64,000 bases of DNA from Rhodanobacteraceae bacterium ZG21-1 (GCA_021390615.1 JAJEJU010000024.1:1550001-1614000), one strand, 5' to 3'. Positions 44,020 to 53,350 are shown, numbered from the stretch's first letter. A program made the numbers and translations. The notes: a model not told the origin generated them from the letters alone.

Positions 44020-44990
44020 CGCAGCGGCAGCAAGCGGATCAGATGGCTGTACGGCGAGCTGACCGCCAAGGTGTGCGCGGAGAGCGCAAAGCGCAGCCCT
44101 TCCGTCGGCAGGCCCAGCTTCGCGCCCGCCGCATCCAGGGCGTGTTGTGCGCGTGGCGGCAGCGCGCTGGCGCCCGCCGGCGCTGCCTCGAATTCCGCCG
44201 TCTCGGCGCCGATCAGCACGGCGCCATGTACGTCGGCCAGCAAGGCATGGCAGCGTTCGCCGCTGCGCACTACGAAGTCGCGCGCACCGGCACGCACCTC
44301 GGGCGGCACGGCGAAAGAACCGCCGAAGCCGCTGAAGCCGCCGGCCTCCAGGCCTTCGTAAACCGGACCGTCAGCCCGCCACCAGGGATCGGCGCGATAA
44401 CGCTCCAGCAAGGTCGCCGCCGGCATCGCCGGATCGCCCAGCGCGGCGCTGGCCAGCGCCGGCGGCAAGCCCTCCGCTGCACGCAAGGCGCCGTCACGGT
44501 AATGCGCCATGCCGGCGCGCCAAGCCAGCACCTGGCCCAGCGCGCGCAGCACGGCGATGTTCTCGACCTGCGGCGCCAGTTCGAGCAGGCGCTGCAGCCA
44601 GGTCTCGCGGCGCACGCCCGGCCAGCGTCCGAGCTGCAGCAGCGCGTGACTGAGCACGCCCAGGGTTTCCTGCGGTGCACTGCCGATCAGTGGCGCCAGC
44701 GGTGCGGCGCCGGCGCGCCAGGCGCGGTCGACGATGCCGTCGCGCGCGCCCGGCCCGGCCAGGCCCTGCCCCACCAGCTGCAGGCCTAGCGCGAAACCGG
44801 CCAGCACCACGGCGCCGATACGCTCCGGCGCGACCGCTTCCGCCAACGGGGCCAGCGTGTCGCGCAGAAAACCGGCGAAGGCAGCCGTATCGAAGCCGGG
44901 ATAGCGGTGCCGCGCCTCGGCGACCTGCGCATTGAAACGCGTGCGCCCTGCGGCCAGCACGTCGGCCAGCGCGCCCTTGCCGCCGTTCAC
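44016..44990 (-). CDS. Protein of unknown function between the MoxR and VWA genes
   Basis: About 324 residues. The start is GTG 44990 (4-nt GTGA overlap with moxR, matching the operon pattern) or ATG 45005. The N-terminal two-thirds is Ala/Leu-rich and helical, repeat-like (GVLSHALLQLGRWPGVRRET, LQRLLELAPQVENIAVLRAL). The last third is beta-rich (HALLADVHGAVLIGAETAEF, ending VSSPYSHLIRLLPLR). No motif recognised. Position suggests the third component of an AAA+/VWA assembly, for example a substrate adaptor. Confidence 0.75.
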   Translation of the reverse strand: MNGGKGALADVLAAGRTRFNAQVAEARHRYPGFDTAAFAGFLRDTLAPLAEAVAPERIGAVVLAGFALGLQLVGQGLAGPGARDGIVDRAWRAGAAPLAPLIGSAPQETLGVLSHALLQLGRWPGVRRETWLQRLLELAPQVENIAVLRALGQVLAWRAGMAHYRDGALRAAEGLPPALASAALGDPAMPAATLLERYRADPWWRADGPVYEGLEAGGFSGFGGSFAVPPEVRAGARDFVVRSGERCHALLADVHGAVLIGAETAEFEAAPAGASALPPRAQHALDAAGAKLGLPTEGLRFALSAHTLAVSSPYSHLIRLLPLR

Positions 44991-46567
44991 TGTGCGCGCA
45001 GCCATTGCAGGTAGTTGGTGTAGCGCTGATGCAGGTATTTCAGCTTCAGCAGATCGTCGTACAGCGGGCCGTACAGCTTGCGCCCGGAGGCGCGCTGCTC
45101 GATCAGGTGCTCGATGCGCGACAGCCGCTGGCGCGCCTCGCGTTCGGCTAGCCCGTCCAGCCCGCGCGCGAATTCCGCCGAGAGCGCGCCGACCGGATCG
45201 TCGCGATCCAGATCGAGGCGATCGTATTCGGCGCAGGACAGGTCGAACAGATGACGCAGCCAGCTCAGCCCGTCGGAGCGATAGGCCGCATGCTCGGGCA
45301 GCGCGAAGAACGGCGCGTCCAGGTCGGGCTGCAACTTGTCGTGCAGCACGAACGGCAGCACCTGGCGCAGGTCCTCCAGCTCCACCGCGCCGTTGCCGCG
45401 GAAGTAGGCCAGCGCCTTGGCGTAGACCAGCAAGGTCATCAGGTTGCGTACCGACAGGCCGTTGCGGGTCTGGCAGCCCAGATCCTTCAGGCGGTCGCGC
45501 CCGTTGTCGGCGCTCACCGCGCGGCTCCACTCCTGGCCGGACAGGCGCACGGTGTCCTTGGTCATGTACTCGAACTGCGCGCCGGCGGTTTCCATCAGCT
45601 CGAACTGGCTGGCGAAGAACTCCAGCCGGCGGCGCACCGGCGACGGCACGTCCAGGCCGACGATGGCTTCGCCCATGGCGTCGATTTCCTCCGCCGAGAA
45701 CACGATCTCCGGCGGCACCAGCTCCTCTGGCCGCATGCGGCTCTCGATGCGCAGCAGCAGCTCATCGAGGAAGCGCGGGTTGAAGGCCAGCGCCTGCACG
45801 ATCACGTCGACGCGGTCGCGCAGCGCCTCGATCACCTGGTAGGTGCCGCCGCCCTGGTCGTCGTTGGCGGTGAGATACCAGGCCGACTCCGGGCACTCGT
45901 AGACCTGGTTCAGCACCTCGGCGTAGTTGTCGCCCATCACCGTCAGCAGCGCGCTCTGGGTGCGGGTGGGAATGCGGTTGTACTCGTCGATGATCTTCAC
46001 CCGCATCGACAGCCAGCTGCGCCAGGCGATGCGGATCTGCTCCATGCTCTGCGCCTGCACCAGATCGGCCGGCAGCGGATTGCCGAGCAGGTCGGCCACA
46101 GTCATCTGCGGATGGCCGTGCTGCATCGCGCGCTTCACCTCGCGCAGCGGATAGCCGGCCAGCACGCCCATCAGGATCGCGCTGGCGGTCTTGCCGCGGC
46201 CGGGGCCGCCGACGAACAGGCATTTGCGCCGCGTGGCGAAGGTCAGCAGCGGCAGCAGCACATAGCTGGAATAGCTCTGCGCGGACGGCAGGCTGAGCGT
46301 GCGGCGGCTGTCGCCGATGCTGAAGTTCGGCGCCGGGCCGTCGTTGTATTCGATGTCGTAGTGCGGGCTGATGATCGCGTGGTTGACGATCCAGAAGTAG
46401 GCCTGGCGCAGCTTCTCGTCCAACGGACGCGCCGCCGCGTCGGCGCGATCGCCGAGGTCCAGCGGCCCTTCGTAGAGCTCGGCGACGTCGAATTCGCGCG
46501 CAGCCGGCGCGCTGCGTGGATTGGTAGGCGCCTTGGACAGGCGCTGAAAGAAGGTGAATCCCGGCAT
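44987..46567 (-). CDS. MoxR-type AAA+ ATPase
   Basis: 526 residues, longer than classical MoxR (about 330). Walker A VGGPGRGKT at 119-127 and Walker B VKIIDEYNRI with Asp194/Glu195. Sensor 1 Asn235 is in YLTANDDQGG, and the arginine-finger region is EALRDRVD at 248-255. A C-terminal extension of about 180 residues (FFALPEHAAYRSDGLSWLRH to the end) is unique to this type. MoxR proteins form hexamers that work with VWA partners to remodel proteins or insert cofactors. First gene of the eight-gene operon; an AGGG ribosome site lies before ATG 46567. Confidence 0.92.
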   Translation of the reverse strand: MPGFTFFQRLSKAPTNPRSAPAAREFDVAELYEGPLDLGDRADAAARPLDEKLRQAYFWIVNHAIISPHYDIEYNDGPAPNFSIGDSRRTLSLPSAQSYSSYVLLPLLTFATRRKCLFVGGPGRGKTASAILMGVLAGYPLREVKRAMQHGHPQMTVADLLGNPLPADLVQAQSMEQIRIAWRSWLSMRVKIIDEYNRIPTRTQSALLTVMGDNYAEVLNQVYECPESAWYLTANDDQGGGTYQVIEALRDRVDVIVQALAFNPRFLDELLLRIESRMRPEELVPPEIVFSAEEIDAMGEAIVGLDVPSPVRRRLEFFASQFELMETAGAQFEYMTKDTVRLSGQEWSRAVSADNGRDRLKDLGCQTRNGLSVRNLMTLLVYAKALAYFRGNGAVELEDLRQVLPFVLHDKLQPDLDAPFFALPEHAAYRSDGLSWLRHLFDLSCAEYDRLDLDRDDPVGALSAEFARGLDGLAEREARQRLSRIEHLIEQRASGRKLYGPLYDDLLKLKYLHQRYTNYLQWLRAQ

Positions 46568-47017
46568 GGCATCCCTGTGCTGCGGCGGTGGCTAACCCCG
46601 AAACGATAACTGGTACGCACTCGCTTTCGTAGACGCCGGCACCATTGGCCGTGCGACAGCACCGTGGAAAGCGCCGATCAGGCATGCAAGCAGACAAGCC
46701 CGCAGGCGCCGCGCCACGCGTCGAACACAGGCTCAGCACGACCTCGCCATGCCCGCTGTCGGGAGGCCCTTGGCCGGGCATTCCGTGAACTGGAACCCAG
46801 GCCAGACCATCGCTCTCGAAGTAATGCGACGAAATTGACATAAGTTGACGTGACGCGCCGGATGCTTTCTGCGATACCTGCGTTGAAGCCCCACCCGCGA
46901 CCCAGGAAGCCTCAGTTCCAACTCTGTCAATGAACCCGATGTCAGCCGTGGCCTGCGCCAGGCATGGCCACGGCCAGCTAGAAATTTCGGCTCACGTCAT
47001 TTCCAGGGAGATTTGCC
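46568..47017. other. Divergent intergenic region between the MoxR and pilus operons
   Basis: 450 bases that must hold promoters for both operons. TTGACATAAGTTGACG (about 46837-46852) offers -35-like boxes toward the pilus genes, but I cannot name a convincing -10. No small precursor gene with a ribosome site was seen on either strand. The pilin ribosome site AGGGAGA closes the region. Confidence 0.45.
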
Positions 47018-47551
47018 ATGTCGCTCCGCAAGACCTTGCCCGTTGCCGCCCTGCTCACGGCCACTGCCTTCGCCTCGACCGCCAGCGCGGCAACGGCGAC
47101 CGCCACGTTCCAGGTGCTGATGGTGATCCAGAAGGCCTGCACGGTGACCGCCGGCGCCGGCTCCAACATCAACCTCGGCACCGTGGCCTCCACCGCCACC
47201 AATGTCACCGGCAGCAACACCATCAGCGTCACCTGCTCGAAGACCACGCCGTACTACGTCGGCCTGGCCCCCTCCGCCGCCAACGGCGGCACCACCACCG
47301 GCAGCGGCAGCATGAGCACCGCCGACGGCCTCGCCGGCAATACCGACAAGGTGCCGTATCAGCTGAGCTCCACGCCCGGACCTTCCGGCACGATCTGGGG
47401 CAATACCGCCACCTCGACCACGGTGGGCAACGGCGTGGCCGGCACCGGCACCGGGCTGGCGCAGTCCCTGACGGTGTACGCCACCGCCGCCACCGCCAAC
47501 TTCACGCCGGACAGCTACGCCGACACCGTCACCGTCAATGTGAATTTCTGA
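47018..47551 (+). CDS. Spore-coat-U (Csu-type) major pilin
   Basis: 177 residues. A Sec signal (cleavage ASA-A at 24/25) is followed by one SCPU domain: FQVLMVIQKACTVTAGAG, NLGTVAS, TPYYVGLAPS, SSTPGPSGTIWGNTA, and the end TVTVNVNF, the beta strand used for donor-strand exchange. Two Cys can form the usual disulphide. It is first in a four-gene chaperone-usher operon, with the strongest ribosome site (AGGGAGA). Predicted main shaft subunit of a thin biofilm/adhesion pilus. Confidence 0.9.
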   Translation: MSLRKTLPVAALLTATAFASTASAATATATFQVLMVIQKACTVTAGAGSNINLGTVASTATNVTGSNTISVTCSKTTPYYVGLAPSAANGGTTTGSGSMSTADGLAGNTDKVPYQLSSTPGPSGTIWGNTATSTTVGNGVAGTGTGLAQSLTVYATAATANFTPDSYADTVTVNVNF

Positions 47552-47558
47552 TCGCCGC

Positions 47559-48302
47559 ATGGGGCGCATCGGATCGCGACGGGCGCTTGGTGTCGCCGCG
47601 CTGGCTGTGCTGTTCGCCGCGACGGCGGCAGGCAGCGGCCTGCAGGTCGCGCCGACGACGCTGAGCCTGAAAGCCGCGCAGAACGCCGACGGCCTATGGC
47701 TCAGCAACACCGGCGACGGCGTGGTGCATGCGCAGGTGCGCGTCTACCACTGGAGCCAGGATGGCCAGGGCGATCGGCTCGAGGCGTCGCGCGGCCTGGT
47801 GGTCAGTCCGCCGATGCTGCAGCTGGCGGTCGGCGATCGCCAGCTGATCCGCGTGATCCGGGTGGCCGCGCCGCCGAACGGTCCCGGCGCGGTGGAGGAC
47901 GCCTACCGGCTCTCGATCGACGAGCTGCCGGTCGATACGCAGGGCCGGCACGGCCTGCAATTCGTTCTGCACTATTCGCTGCCGGTCTTCATCGAGCCCG
48001 TCGGCTCCGCCGGCGCGCCGCAGCTGCAGTGGAGCCTGCAGCGCCAGGGCGAGCATGCGCTGCTGCAGGTCAGCAATCGCGGCGGCAGCCATGCCCAGCT
48101 GGCCGGGCTCAGCTACCTCGATCGGGCAGGACAACGCACCGACCTGGTTCCAGGCCTGCTCGGCTACGTGCTGCCCGGCGCCACCATGCACTGGATGCTG
48201 AAGCCGCCGGCCACGGCATTCATGGCCGGCGGCACTCTTGAGGCGATGGTCAATGGCGAGAAGGTCTCGCAAAATCTGGCCTTGGCCGAAGGCGATCGCT
48301 GA
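47559..48302 (+). CDS. csuC: Csu-type periplasmic fimbrial chaperone
   Basis: 247 residues with signal peptide (GVAALAVLFAATAAG). The PapD-like fold shows LQVAPTTLSLKAAQNADGLW, VSPPMLQLAVGDRQLIRVIR (the basic residue pair that anchors the subunit C-terminus) and a second domain (ALLQVSNRGGSHAQLAGLSY). The EDAYRLSIDELPV pattern is typical of Csu/archaic chaperones. It lies 7 bases after the pilin gene; the usher start lies inside its 3' end. Confidence 0.9.
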   Translation: MGRIGSRRALGVAALAVLFAATAAGSGLQVAPTTLSLKAAQNADGLWLSNTGDGVVHAQVRVYHWSQDGQGDRLEASRGLVVSPPMLQLAVGDRQLIRVIRVAAPPNGPGAVEDAYRLSIDELPVDTQGRHGLQFVLHYSLPVFIEPVGSAGAPQLQWSLQRQGEHALLQVSNRGGSHAQLAGLSYLDRAGQRTDLVPGLLGYVLPGATMHWMLKPPATAFMAGGTLEAMVNGEKVSQNLALAEGDR

Positions 48303-50658
48303 AGCCATCCTGTGGCAAGGACTGCTCGCGACCACCAGCCATGCCCACGATGCGGCGCCGGCCGCCGGCGCCGCGAGCGACGCTGCGCTGCTTACCGACG
48401 CCGGCGACAGCGCATCCCGCATCGGCGCTACCGATCTCTATCTGGAGGTCACCCTCAACGGCGCACATGGCGGCCTGGCGCATTTCGGCTATCTCGACGG
48501 CAAGCTGTGGGCCAGCCACGCGACCCTGCGCGAGCTCGGCTTCGTGCTGCCGGCCCACACGCCCGATCCGGTACGCCTGGACGCCTTGCCGGACGTGCAC
48601 GCCGACTACGATGCCGGCCGCCAGGAGGTGGCCATCCGCGCTCCGCTGCGCATGCTCAAGCTGGACACCACCGTGCTCAACGCGCCTGACAACCGCCGGC
48701 CGCGCGCCACGGCGTCGCCGGGCGTGCTGCTCAACTACGACATCTACGGCACTGTCGGCCAGCACGACAGCAGCAGCCTGAGCGCCTTCACCGAACTGCG
48801 CGCCTTCAACGCCGGCGGCGTGTTCAGCTCCACCGCCCTCTCGCAGGCCACGCGCAGCGGCGGCGACTGGCAAGACCGTAGCGTGCGCCTGGATACCAGC
48901 TGGAGCACCTCGTTTCCCGACAGCCTGGTGACCCTGCGCATCGGCGACACCTTGACCGACGCCTTGTCGTGGTCGCGCGCCACCCGCATCGCCGGCGTGC
49001 AGCTGGGCACCAATTTCGCCCTGCAGCCTTATCTGATCACCGCGCCCCTGCCCGCCTTCATCGGCTCGGCCACCCTGCCCTCCGACGTGCAGCTGTATGT
49101 CGACGGCGTGCAGCAATACAACGGCAAGGTGCCGGCCGGGCCGTTCCAGCTCAACACCATTCCCAACATCAACGGCGCCGGCAATGCGCAGGTCGTGCTC
49201 ACCGATGCGCTGGGCCGCTCCACCACGCTCAATTTCTCGCTCTACGACGAACACCAACTGCTGCAGCAAGGGCTCTCCGACTGGTCGGCGGAACTCGGCG
49301 TGGTGCGCGAGAATTACGGACTGAATTCCTTCGACTACGGGCACGACCCCGCCGCCAGCGGCACCTGGCGCTACGGCCTCAGCAACCACCTCACCGTCGA
49401 AGCGCATGCCGAGGCCACCCGCGGCCTGGTCGACGCCGGCGGCGGCGGCGCGCTCCTGCTGGGCAGCGCCGGCGGCGTGATCTCGGCGGCGGCGGCGCAA
49501 AGCCGCTACGACGGCCGCAGCGGCACGCTGTACGCCTTCGGCTACAGCTGGCGCAGCAACCGCTTCGACTTCAGCGTCGACGCCATTCGCACCCACGGCG
49601 ACTACAGCGACGTGGCCACCCTGTACGGGCCGCCGCCGCCCAGCATCAGCGCGCAAGCCCTGGCCGGCTACAACACCCGCTCGCTGGGCAGCTTCGGCGT
49701 GAGCTATCTGCACCTTCGCTATCCGCAGCAGGACGCCACCCGCTACGCCGGCGCCTACTGGTTCCGATCCGTCGGGCATGCGCTCTCGCTGAATCTCAGC
49801 TACAACCAGAATCTGGACAAGAGCAGCGATCGCAGCCTGTTCCTGGTCGCCACGCTGGCGCTGGACCACGACGTGACGGCAAGCGTCAGCATGCAGCGCG
49901 ACAACGGCCGCAGCGGCTTCGTGCTCAGCGCCAGCCAGACCCCGCCCAGCCAGGGCGGCTTCAGCTGGCGCGCGGCGGTACGCCAGGGCGACGACCAGAA
50001 CGGCGGCCAGGCCGAGCTCGACTATCTGGGCAGCTACGGCCAGCTCGCGGCCGGCCTCGACGCGGTCGGCGACACCCGCTACGGCTATCTCGATGCGAAC
50101 GGCGCCCTGGTACTGATGGGCGGCGACCTGTTCGCCGCTCGGCATGTCAACGACGGCTTCGCGGTCGTCTCCACCGAGGGCGTCGCCGACGTGCCGGTCA
50201 AGCTGGAGAACAACCTGGTCGGCAGCACCGACAGCCACGGCATGCTGCTGGTCAGCCCGCTGAATGCCTACCAGAACAACCGGCTCAGCATCGACCCGAT
50301 GGACCTGCCCGCCGACATGCGCATCGATCGCGTCGACGCCCTGGCCACGCCCACCGATCGCGCCGGCGTGCTGGTGCACTTCGACATCGCGCCCATCCGC
50401 GCCGCCACGGTGATCCTGCAGAACGCCGACGGCAGCCCCCTGGCGCTAGGCAGCCGCGTGAGGCTGGCCGGACAGGCCGACCACGGCGCCATGGTCGGCT
50501 TCGACGGCGCCGTCTACCTGGACACCCTCGACGTGCACAACCGCTTGATCGCGCGCACGCCGGACGGCATGTGCGCGGTCAGCTTCGACTATCGCGCGGA
50601 GGCCGGGAAGCTTCCCAGCATCGGCCCGCTGCTCTGCCGCCGGGATGCTTCGCCATGA
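48253..50658 (+). CDS. csuD: Csu-type outer membrane usher
   Basis: 801 residues from ATG 48253, which gives a usable signal peptide (Arg/Lys n-region, WQGLLATTSHAHA-like core) and has GAGG upstream; it overlaps the chaperone gene by 50 bases. The N-terminal usher domain is DLYLEVTLNGAHGGLAHFGY. The barrel contains FPDSLVTLRIGDTLTDALSW and GVQLGTNFALQPYLITAPLP, and the plug VQLYVDGVQQYNGKVPAGPF. The C-terminal domains end VSFDYRAEAGKLPSIGPLLC. It secretes and assembles the pilin and tip subunits. Confidence 0.9.
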   Translation: MARRSRKIWPWPKAIAEAILWQGLLATTSHAHDAAPAAGAASDAALLTDAGDSASRIGATDLYLEVTLNGAHGGLAHFGYLDGKLWASHATLRELGFVLPAHTPDPVRLDALPDVHADYDAGRQEVAIRAPLRMLKLDTTVLNAPDNRRPRATASPGVLLNYDIYGTVGQHDSSSLSAFTELRAFNAGGVFSSTALSQATRSGGDWQDRSVRLDTSWSTSFPDSLVTLRIGDTLTDALSWSRATRIAGVQLGTNFALQPYLITAPLPAFIGSATLPSDVQLYVDGVQQYNGKVPAGPFQLNTIPNINGAGNAQVVLTDALGRSTTLNFSLYDEHQLLQQGLSDWSAELGVVRENYGLNSFDYGHDPAASGTWRYGLSNHLTVEAHAEATRGLVDAGGGGALLLGSAGGVISAAAAQSRYDGRSGTLYAFGYSWRSNRFDFSVDAIRTHGDYSDVATLYGPPPPSISAQALAGYNTRSLGSFGVSYLHLRYPQQDATRYAGAYWFRSVGHALSLNLSYNQNLDKSSDRSLFLVATLALDHDVTASVSMQRDNGRSGFVLSASQTPPSQGGFSWRAAVRQGDDQNGGQAELDYLGSYGQLAAGLDAVGDTRYGYLDANGALVLMGGDLFAARHVNDGFAVVSTEGVADVPVKLENNLVGSTDSHGMLLVSPLNAYQNNRLSIDPMDLPADMRIDRVDALATPTDRAGVLVHFDIAPIRAATVILQNADGSPLALGSRVRLAGQADHGAMVGFDGAVYLDTLDVHNRLIARTPDGMCAVSFDYRAEAGKLPSIGPLLCRRDASP

Positions 50659-51689
50659 GTCGCTGCTGGCTGCGCCTGCTGCTGATGCTGTGCCTGATTG
50701 CAGGCGGCCTGTGGCTGCCGCGCGCCGCCCAGGCCCAGTCGGTCAGCTGCGCCAACCCCAGCGTGGGCAACGTGCAGTTCGGCAACGTCAGCTTCACCAG
50801 CGGCACCGTCAATCTCAGCGGCTCGGTGTCCTGGTCCTGCACCAGCACCGGCATCCTCGGCCTGCTGCTGTCGCCGCAGGCGAACATCACCATGTGCCTG
50901 AATCTCAATACCGGCACCGGTGGTACCCAAGCCAATCCCCGCCTGCTCAGCAACGGCAGCAATACCTTGCAGTACCAGCTTTATTCGAATGCGTCGAATA
51001 CCCAGATCTGGGGCTCCCCGGCGACACCGGCCACGCCGATCCCGCTGACCATCACGGTGAACATTCCCGCCGGCCTGCTGCTGTCCACCACCGTCAGCGG
51101 GCAGACGCCGTTCTACGCGCAACTGCCGACCGGACAGTCGACCGCCCCGGTCGGCACCTACGGCAGCACGCTGGCGGTCACCGTCAATGGCTCCTACACC
51201 ATGAACACCGGCGTCCAGCCCAGCACCTGCAGCAGCGGGCCGAACACGCTCAACGCCGGCAGCGCGAGCTTCTCGGTGTCGGCGACGGTGCAGAAGGCCT
51301 GTGTGGTGACCGCCAACAACGTGAACCTGGGCGCGGTGCCGTTCAACGCAGTCAACACGACGGGCAGCAACACCCTCGGCATCACCTGCTCCAACGGCAC
51401 GCCCTATTACGTTGGGCTGGCGCCCTCCAACGGCAGCACCACCGGCGCAGGACAGCTGAAAGGCAGCCTCGGCGGCAACACCGACAAGGTGTCCTACCAG
51501 CTCAGTTCCACGCCTGGCCCGAGCGGCACGCCGTGGGGCAATACCGCCACCACCACCACGGTAGGCAACGGCATCTCCGGCACCGGCACCGGTCTGGCGC
51601 AGTCGCCGACCGTATACGCCACCGCGCCCAGCGCCAACTTCACGCCCGACAGCTACAGCGACACCGTCACGGTGAACGTGAACTACTGA
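50655..51689 (+). CDS. csuE: Two-domain Csu-type tip adhesin, second domain nearly identical to the pilin
   Basis: 344 residues. Signal cleavage AQA-QS at 27/28. The first SCPU domain (SCANPSVGNVQFGNVSFTSG) is divergent and fits the adhesive tip position. The second (SATVQKACVVTANNVNLGAV onward) matches the operon's pilin almost residue for residue in its last ~95 positions (SSTPGPSGT, WGNTAT, TGTGLAQS, ANFTPDSY). ATG overlaps the usher stop (ATGA). There are no separate CsuA/CsuB minor-pilin genes. Last gene of the operon. Confidence 0.85.
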   Translation: MSRCWLRLLLMLCLIAGGLWLPRAAQAQSVSCANPSVGNVQFGNVSFTSGTVNLSGSVSWSCTSTGILGLLLSPQANITMCLNLNTGTGGTQANPRLLSNGSNTLQYQLYSNASNTQIWGSPATPATPIPLTITVNIPAGLLLSTTVSGQTPFYAQLPTGQSTAPVGTYGSTLAVTVNGSYTMNTGVQPSTCSSGPNTLNAGSASFSVSATVQKACVVTANNVNLGAVPFNAVNTTGSNTLGITCSNGTPYYVGLAPSNGSTTGAGQLKGSLGGNTDKVSYQLSSTPGPSGTPWGNTATTTTVGNGISGTGTGLAQSPTVYATAPSANFTPDSYSDTVTVNVNY

Positions 51690-51878
51690 CCGCGGGCATC
51701 AGTGCTTCACGCCAGGCACTGGATTCTTGCCATCGAATCGATTCCTGCCGTGCTGTCCGAGTGTGCTGCCGCTGCGCGCAGCGAGCCGCAAGCCATCGCA
51801 GACAGCTGACGCCGAGACAGCGATCTGCCGATGCCGCCCCGCTTCGCGCACCAGCACTGCCAAAACGGCCCCGGACGA

Positions 51879-53225
51879 TCAGGCGCCGATCAGGCTCTGT
51901 CCGCACACTCGCAGCACCTGGCCGTTGACGCCGCCCGAGCCCGGGTGCGCCAGCCAGGCCACGGCTTCGGCCACGTCGATCGGCAGGCCGCCCTGCGCCA
52001 GCGAATTCATGCGCCGCCCGGCCTCGCGGATCGCCAGCGGGATGCGCGCGGTCATCTGCGTCTCGATAAAGCCGGGCGCCACCGCGTTGGCGGTGATGCC
52101 CAGTGCGGCGGCATGCTCGGCCAGCCCCTGCACTAGGCCGATCACGCCGGCCTTGGAGGCGGCGTAGTTGGTCTGCCCGCGATTGCCGGCGATGCCGGAG
52201 ATCGAAGAAATGCACACGATGCGGCCGCCGCGACGCAGGCCGTCGCCATCGAGCAAGGCCGTGCTGAGCTGCAGCGGCGCCTGCAGGTTCACCGCGATCA
52301 CCTCGCGCCATTGCGCCTCGTCCATTCTGGCGAGGGTCTTGTCGCGGGTGATGCCGGCGTTGTGCACCACGATGTCATAGCCGCCGCGCTCGCGCGCCGC
52401 CCACAGCAGGCGCTCGCCGGCGTCGGCGGCGGTGATGTCCAGCGCCAGCCAGTCGCCGCCGAGATCCTGGGCCAGCTGCTGCAGCGGCGCCTGCGCCTGC
52501 GGCACGTCGAGGCAGGTCAGCGTCGCCCCTTCGCGGGCCAGCGCCTGCGCGATCGCCTCGCCGATGCCGCGCGAGGCGCCGGTGACCAGCGCGCGGCGCC
52601 CTGCCAGCGGCCGCTCGCGCTCGAACGGCGGATGGCCGTCGACGGGCCTGGCCAGGCGTGTGGTCTGGCCGCTGACATAGGCCGAGCGTCCCGAAAGAAA
52701 AAAGCGCAGGCTGCTCTCCAGCGCCACTTCGGCGCCCGCCTCGACCTGCAGCAGCTGGGCCGTGCTGCCGCGGCGCAGCTCCTTGGCCAGCGAACGCAGC
52801 AAGCCTTCCAGCGCGCGCTGGGCCGTGCGCGCCGACAAGCTCTCGCCGTGATCCGGCGGCGCGCCCAGCAACAGCACGCGGCCGCAGGGCGCCAGTCGCC
52901 GCGCGTGCCGATGCAGGAAACGGTAGAGCGCCTCCAGTTGCTCCGGCGCAGCGATGCCGCTGGCGTCGAAGACCAGGCCCTTCGGTGGCGTCGTGGCCGG
53001 CGCATCGACCTCAGGATCGAGCAAGGCCGTGCCGGCGGCCTCGAAGCGCGCGCGCAGCACCTCGAGCAAGCGCCCGCCGGGGGCTCCATCGAGGATCAGC
53101 GGTGCGCTCCATCCGGGCGGATCGGGGCGATCGCGCTGCAGCGGCACCGGCTGCGGCAGTCCGACGCTGCTCGCCAGCCAGCGCCCGAACGGCGCATTGA
53201 CGAATTTCAGGTAACTATCTGCCAT
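51879..53225 (-). CDS. High-molecular-weight 3-oxoacyl-ACP reductase (FabG4-type SDR)
   Basis: 448 residues. The N-terminal ~200 residues form a degenerate Rossmann domain without a cofactor motif (GKVLLLGAPP-like RVLLLGAPPDHG). The C-terminal ~245 residues are a normal SDR with TGASRGIG, HNAG (DIVVHNAGIT), Ser in CISSISGIAG, and YAASK. This two-domain layout defines HMwFabG/FabG4, which reduces 3-oxoacyl thioesters with NADH. No beta-oxidation or fatty acid synthase genes are adjacent. It stands alone between the pilus and efflux regions. Confidence 0.9.
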   Translation of the reverse strand: MADSYLKFVNAPFGRWLASSVGLPQPVPLQRDRPDPPGWSAPLILDGAPGGRLLEVLRARFEAAGTALLDPEVDAPATTPPKGLVFDASGIAAPEQLEALYRFLHRHARRLAPCGRVLLLGAPPDHGESLSARTAQRALEGLLRSLAKELRRGSTAQLLQVEAGAEVALESSLRFFLSGRSAYVSGQTTRLARPVDGHPPFERERPLAGRRALVTGASRGIGEAIAQALAREGATLTCLDVPQAQAPLQQLAQDLGGDWLALDITAADAGERLLWAARERGGYDIVVHNAGITRDKTLARMDEAQWREVIAVNLQAPLQLSTALLDGDGLRRGGRIVCISSISGIAGNRGQTNYAASKAGVIGLVQGLAEHAAALGITANAVAPGFIETQMTARIPLAIREAGRRMNSLAQGGLPIDVAEAVAWLAHPGSGGVNGQVLRVCGQSLIGA

Positions 53226-53350
53226 GGCGCGGGGCGATCTCCATGCGGAAGCGATGCGGCGGCCATGGCCAGCCGTCCGGCCCGATGCCGGCCCTGCAAG
53301 CTACACGACACGGGCGGCGCTGCGCGAGCCGCGCCCGCGCGCGACGGATC

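Noticed and set aside
47018..51689. Direct repeat flanking a mobile element (similar DNA at the ends of the pilus operon)
   Set aside because: The similarity lies within coding SCPU domains and is explained by domain duplication; no transposase or terminal inverted repeats were seen.
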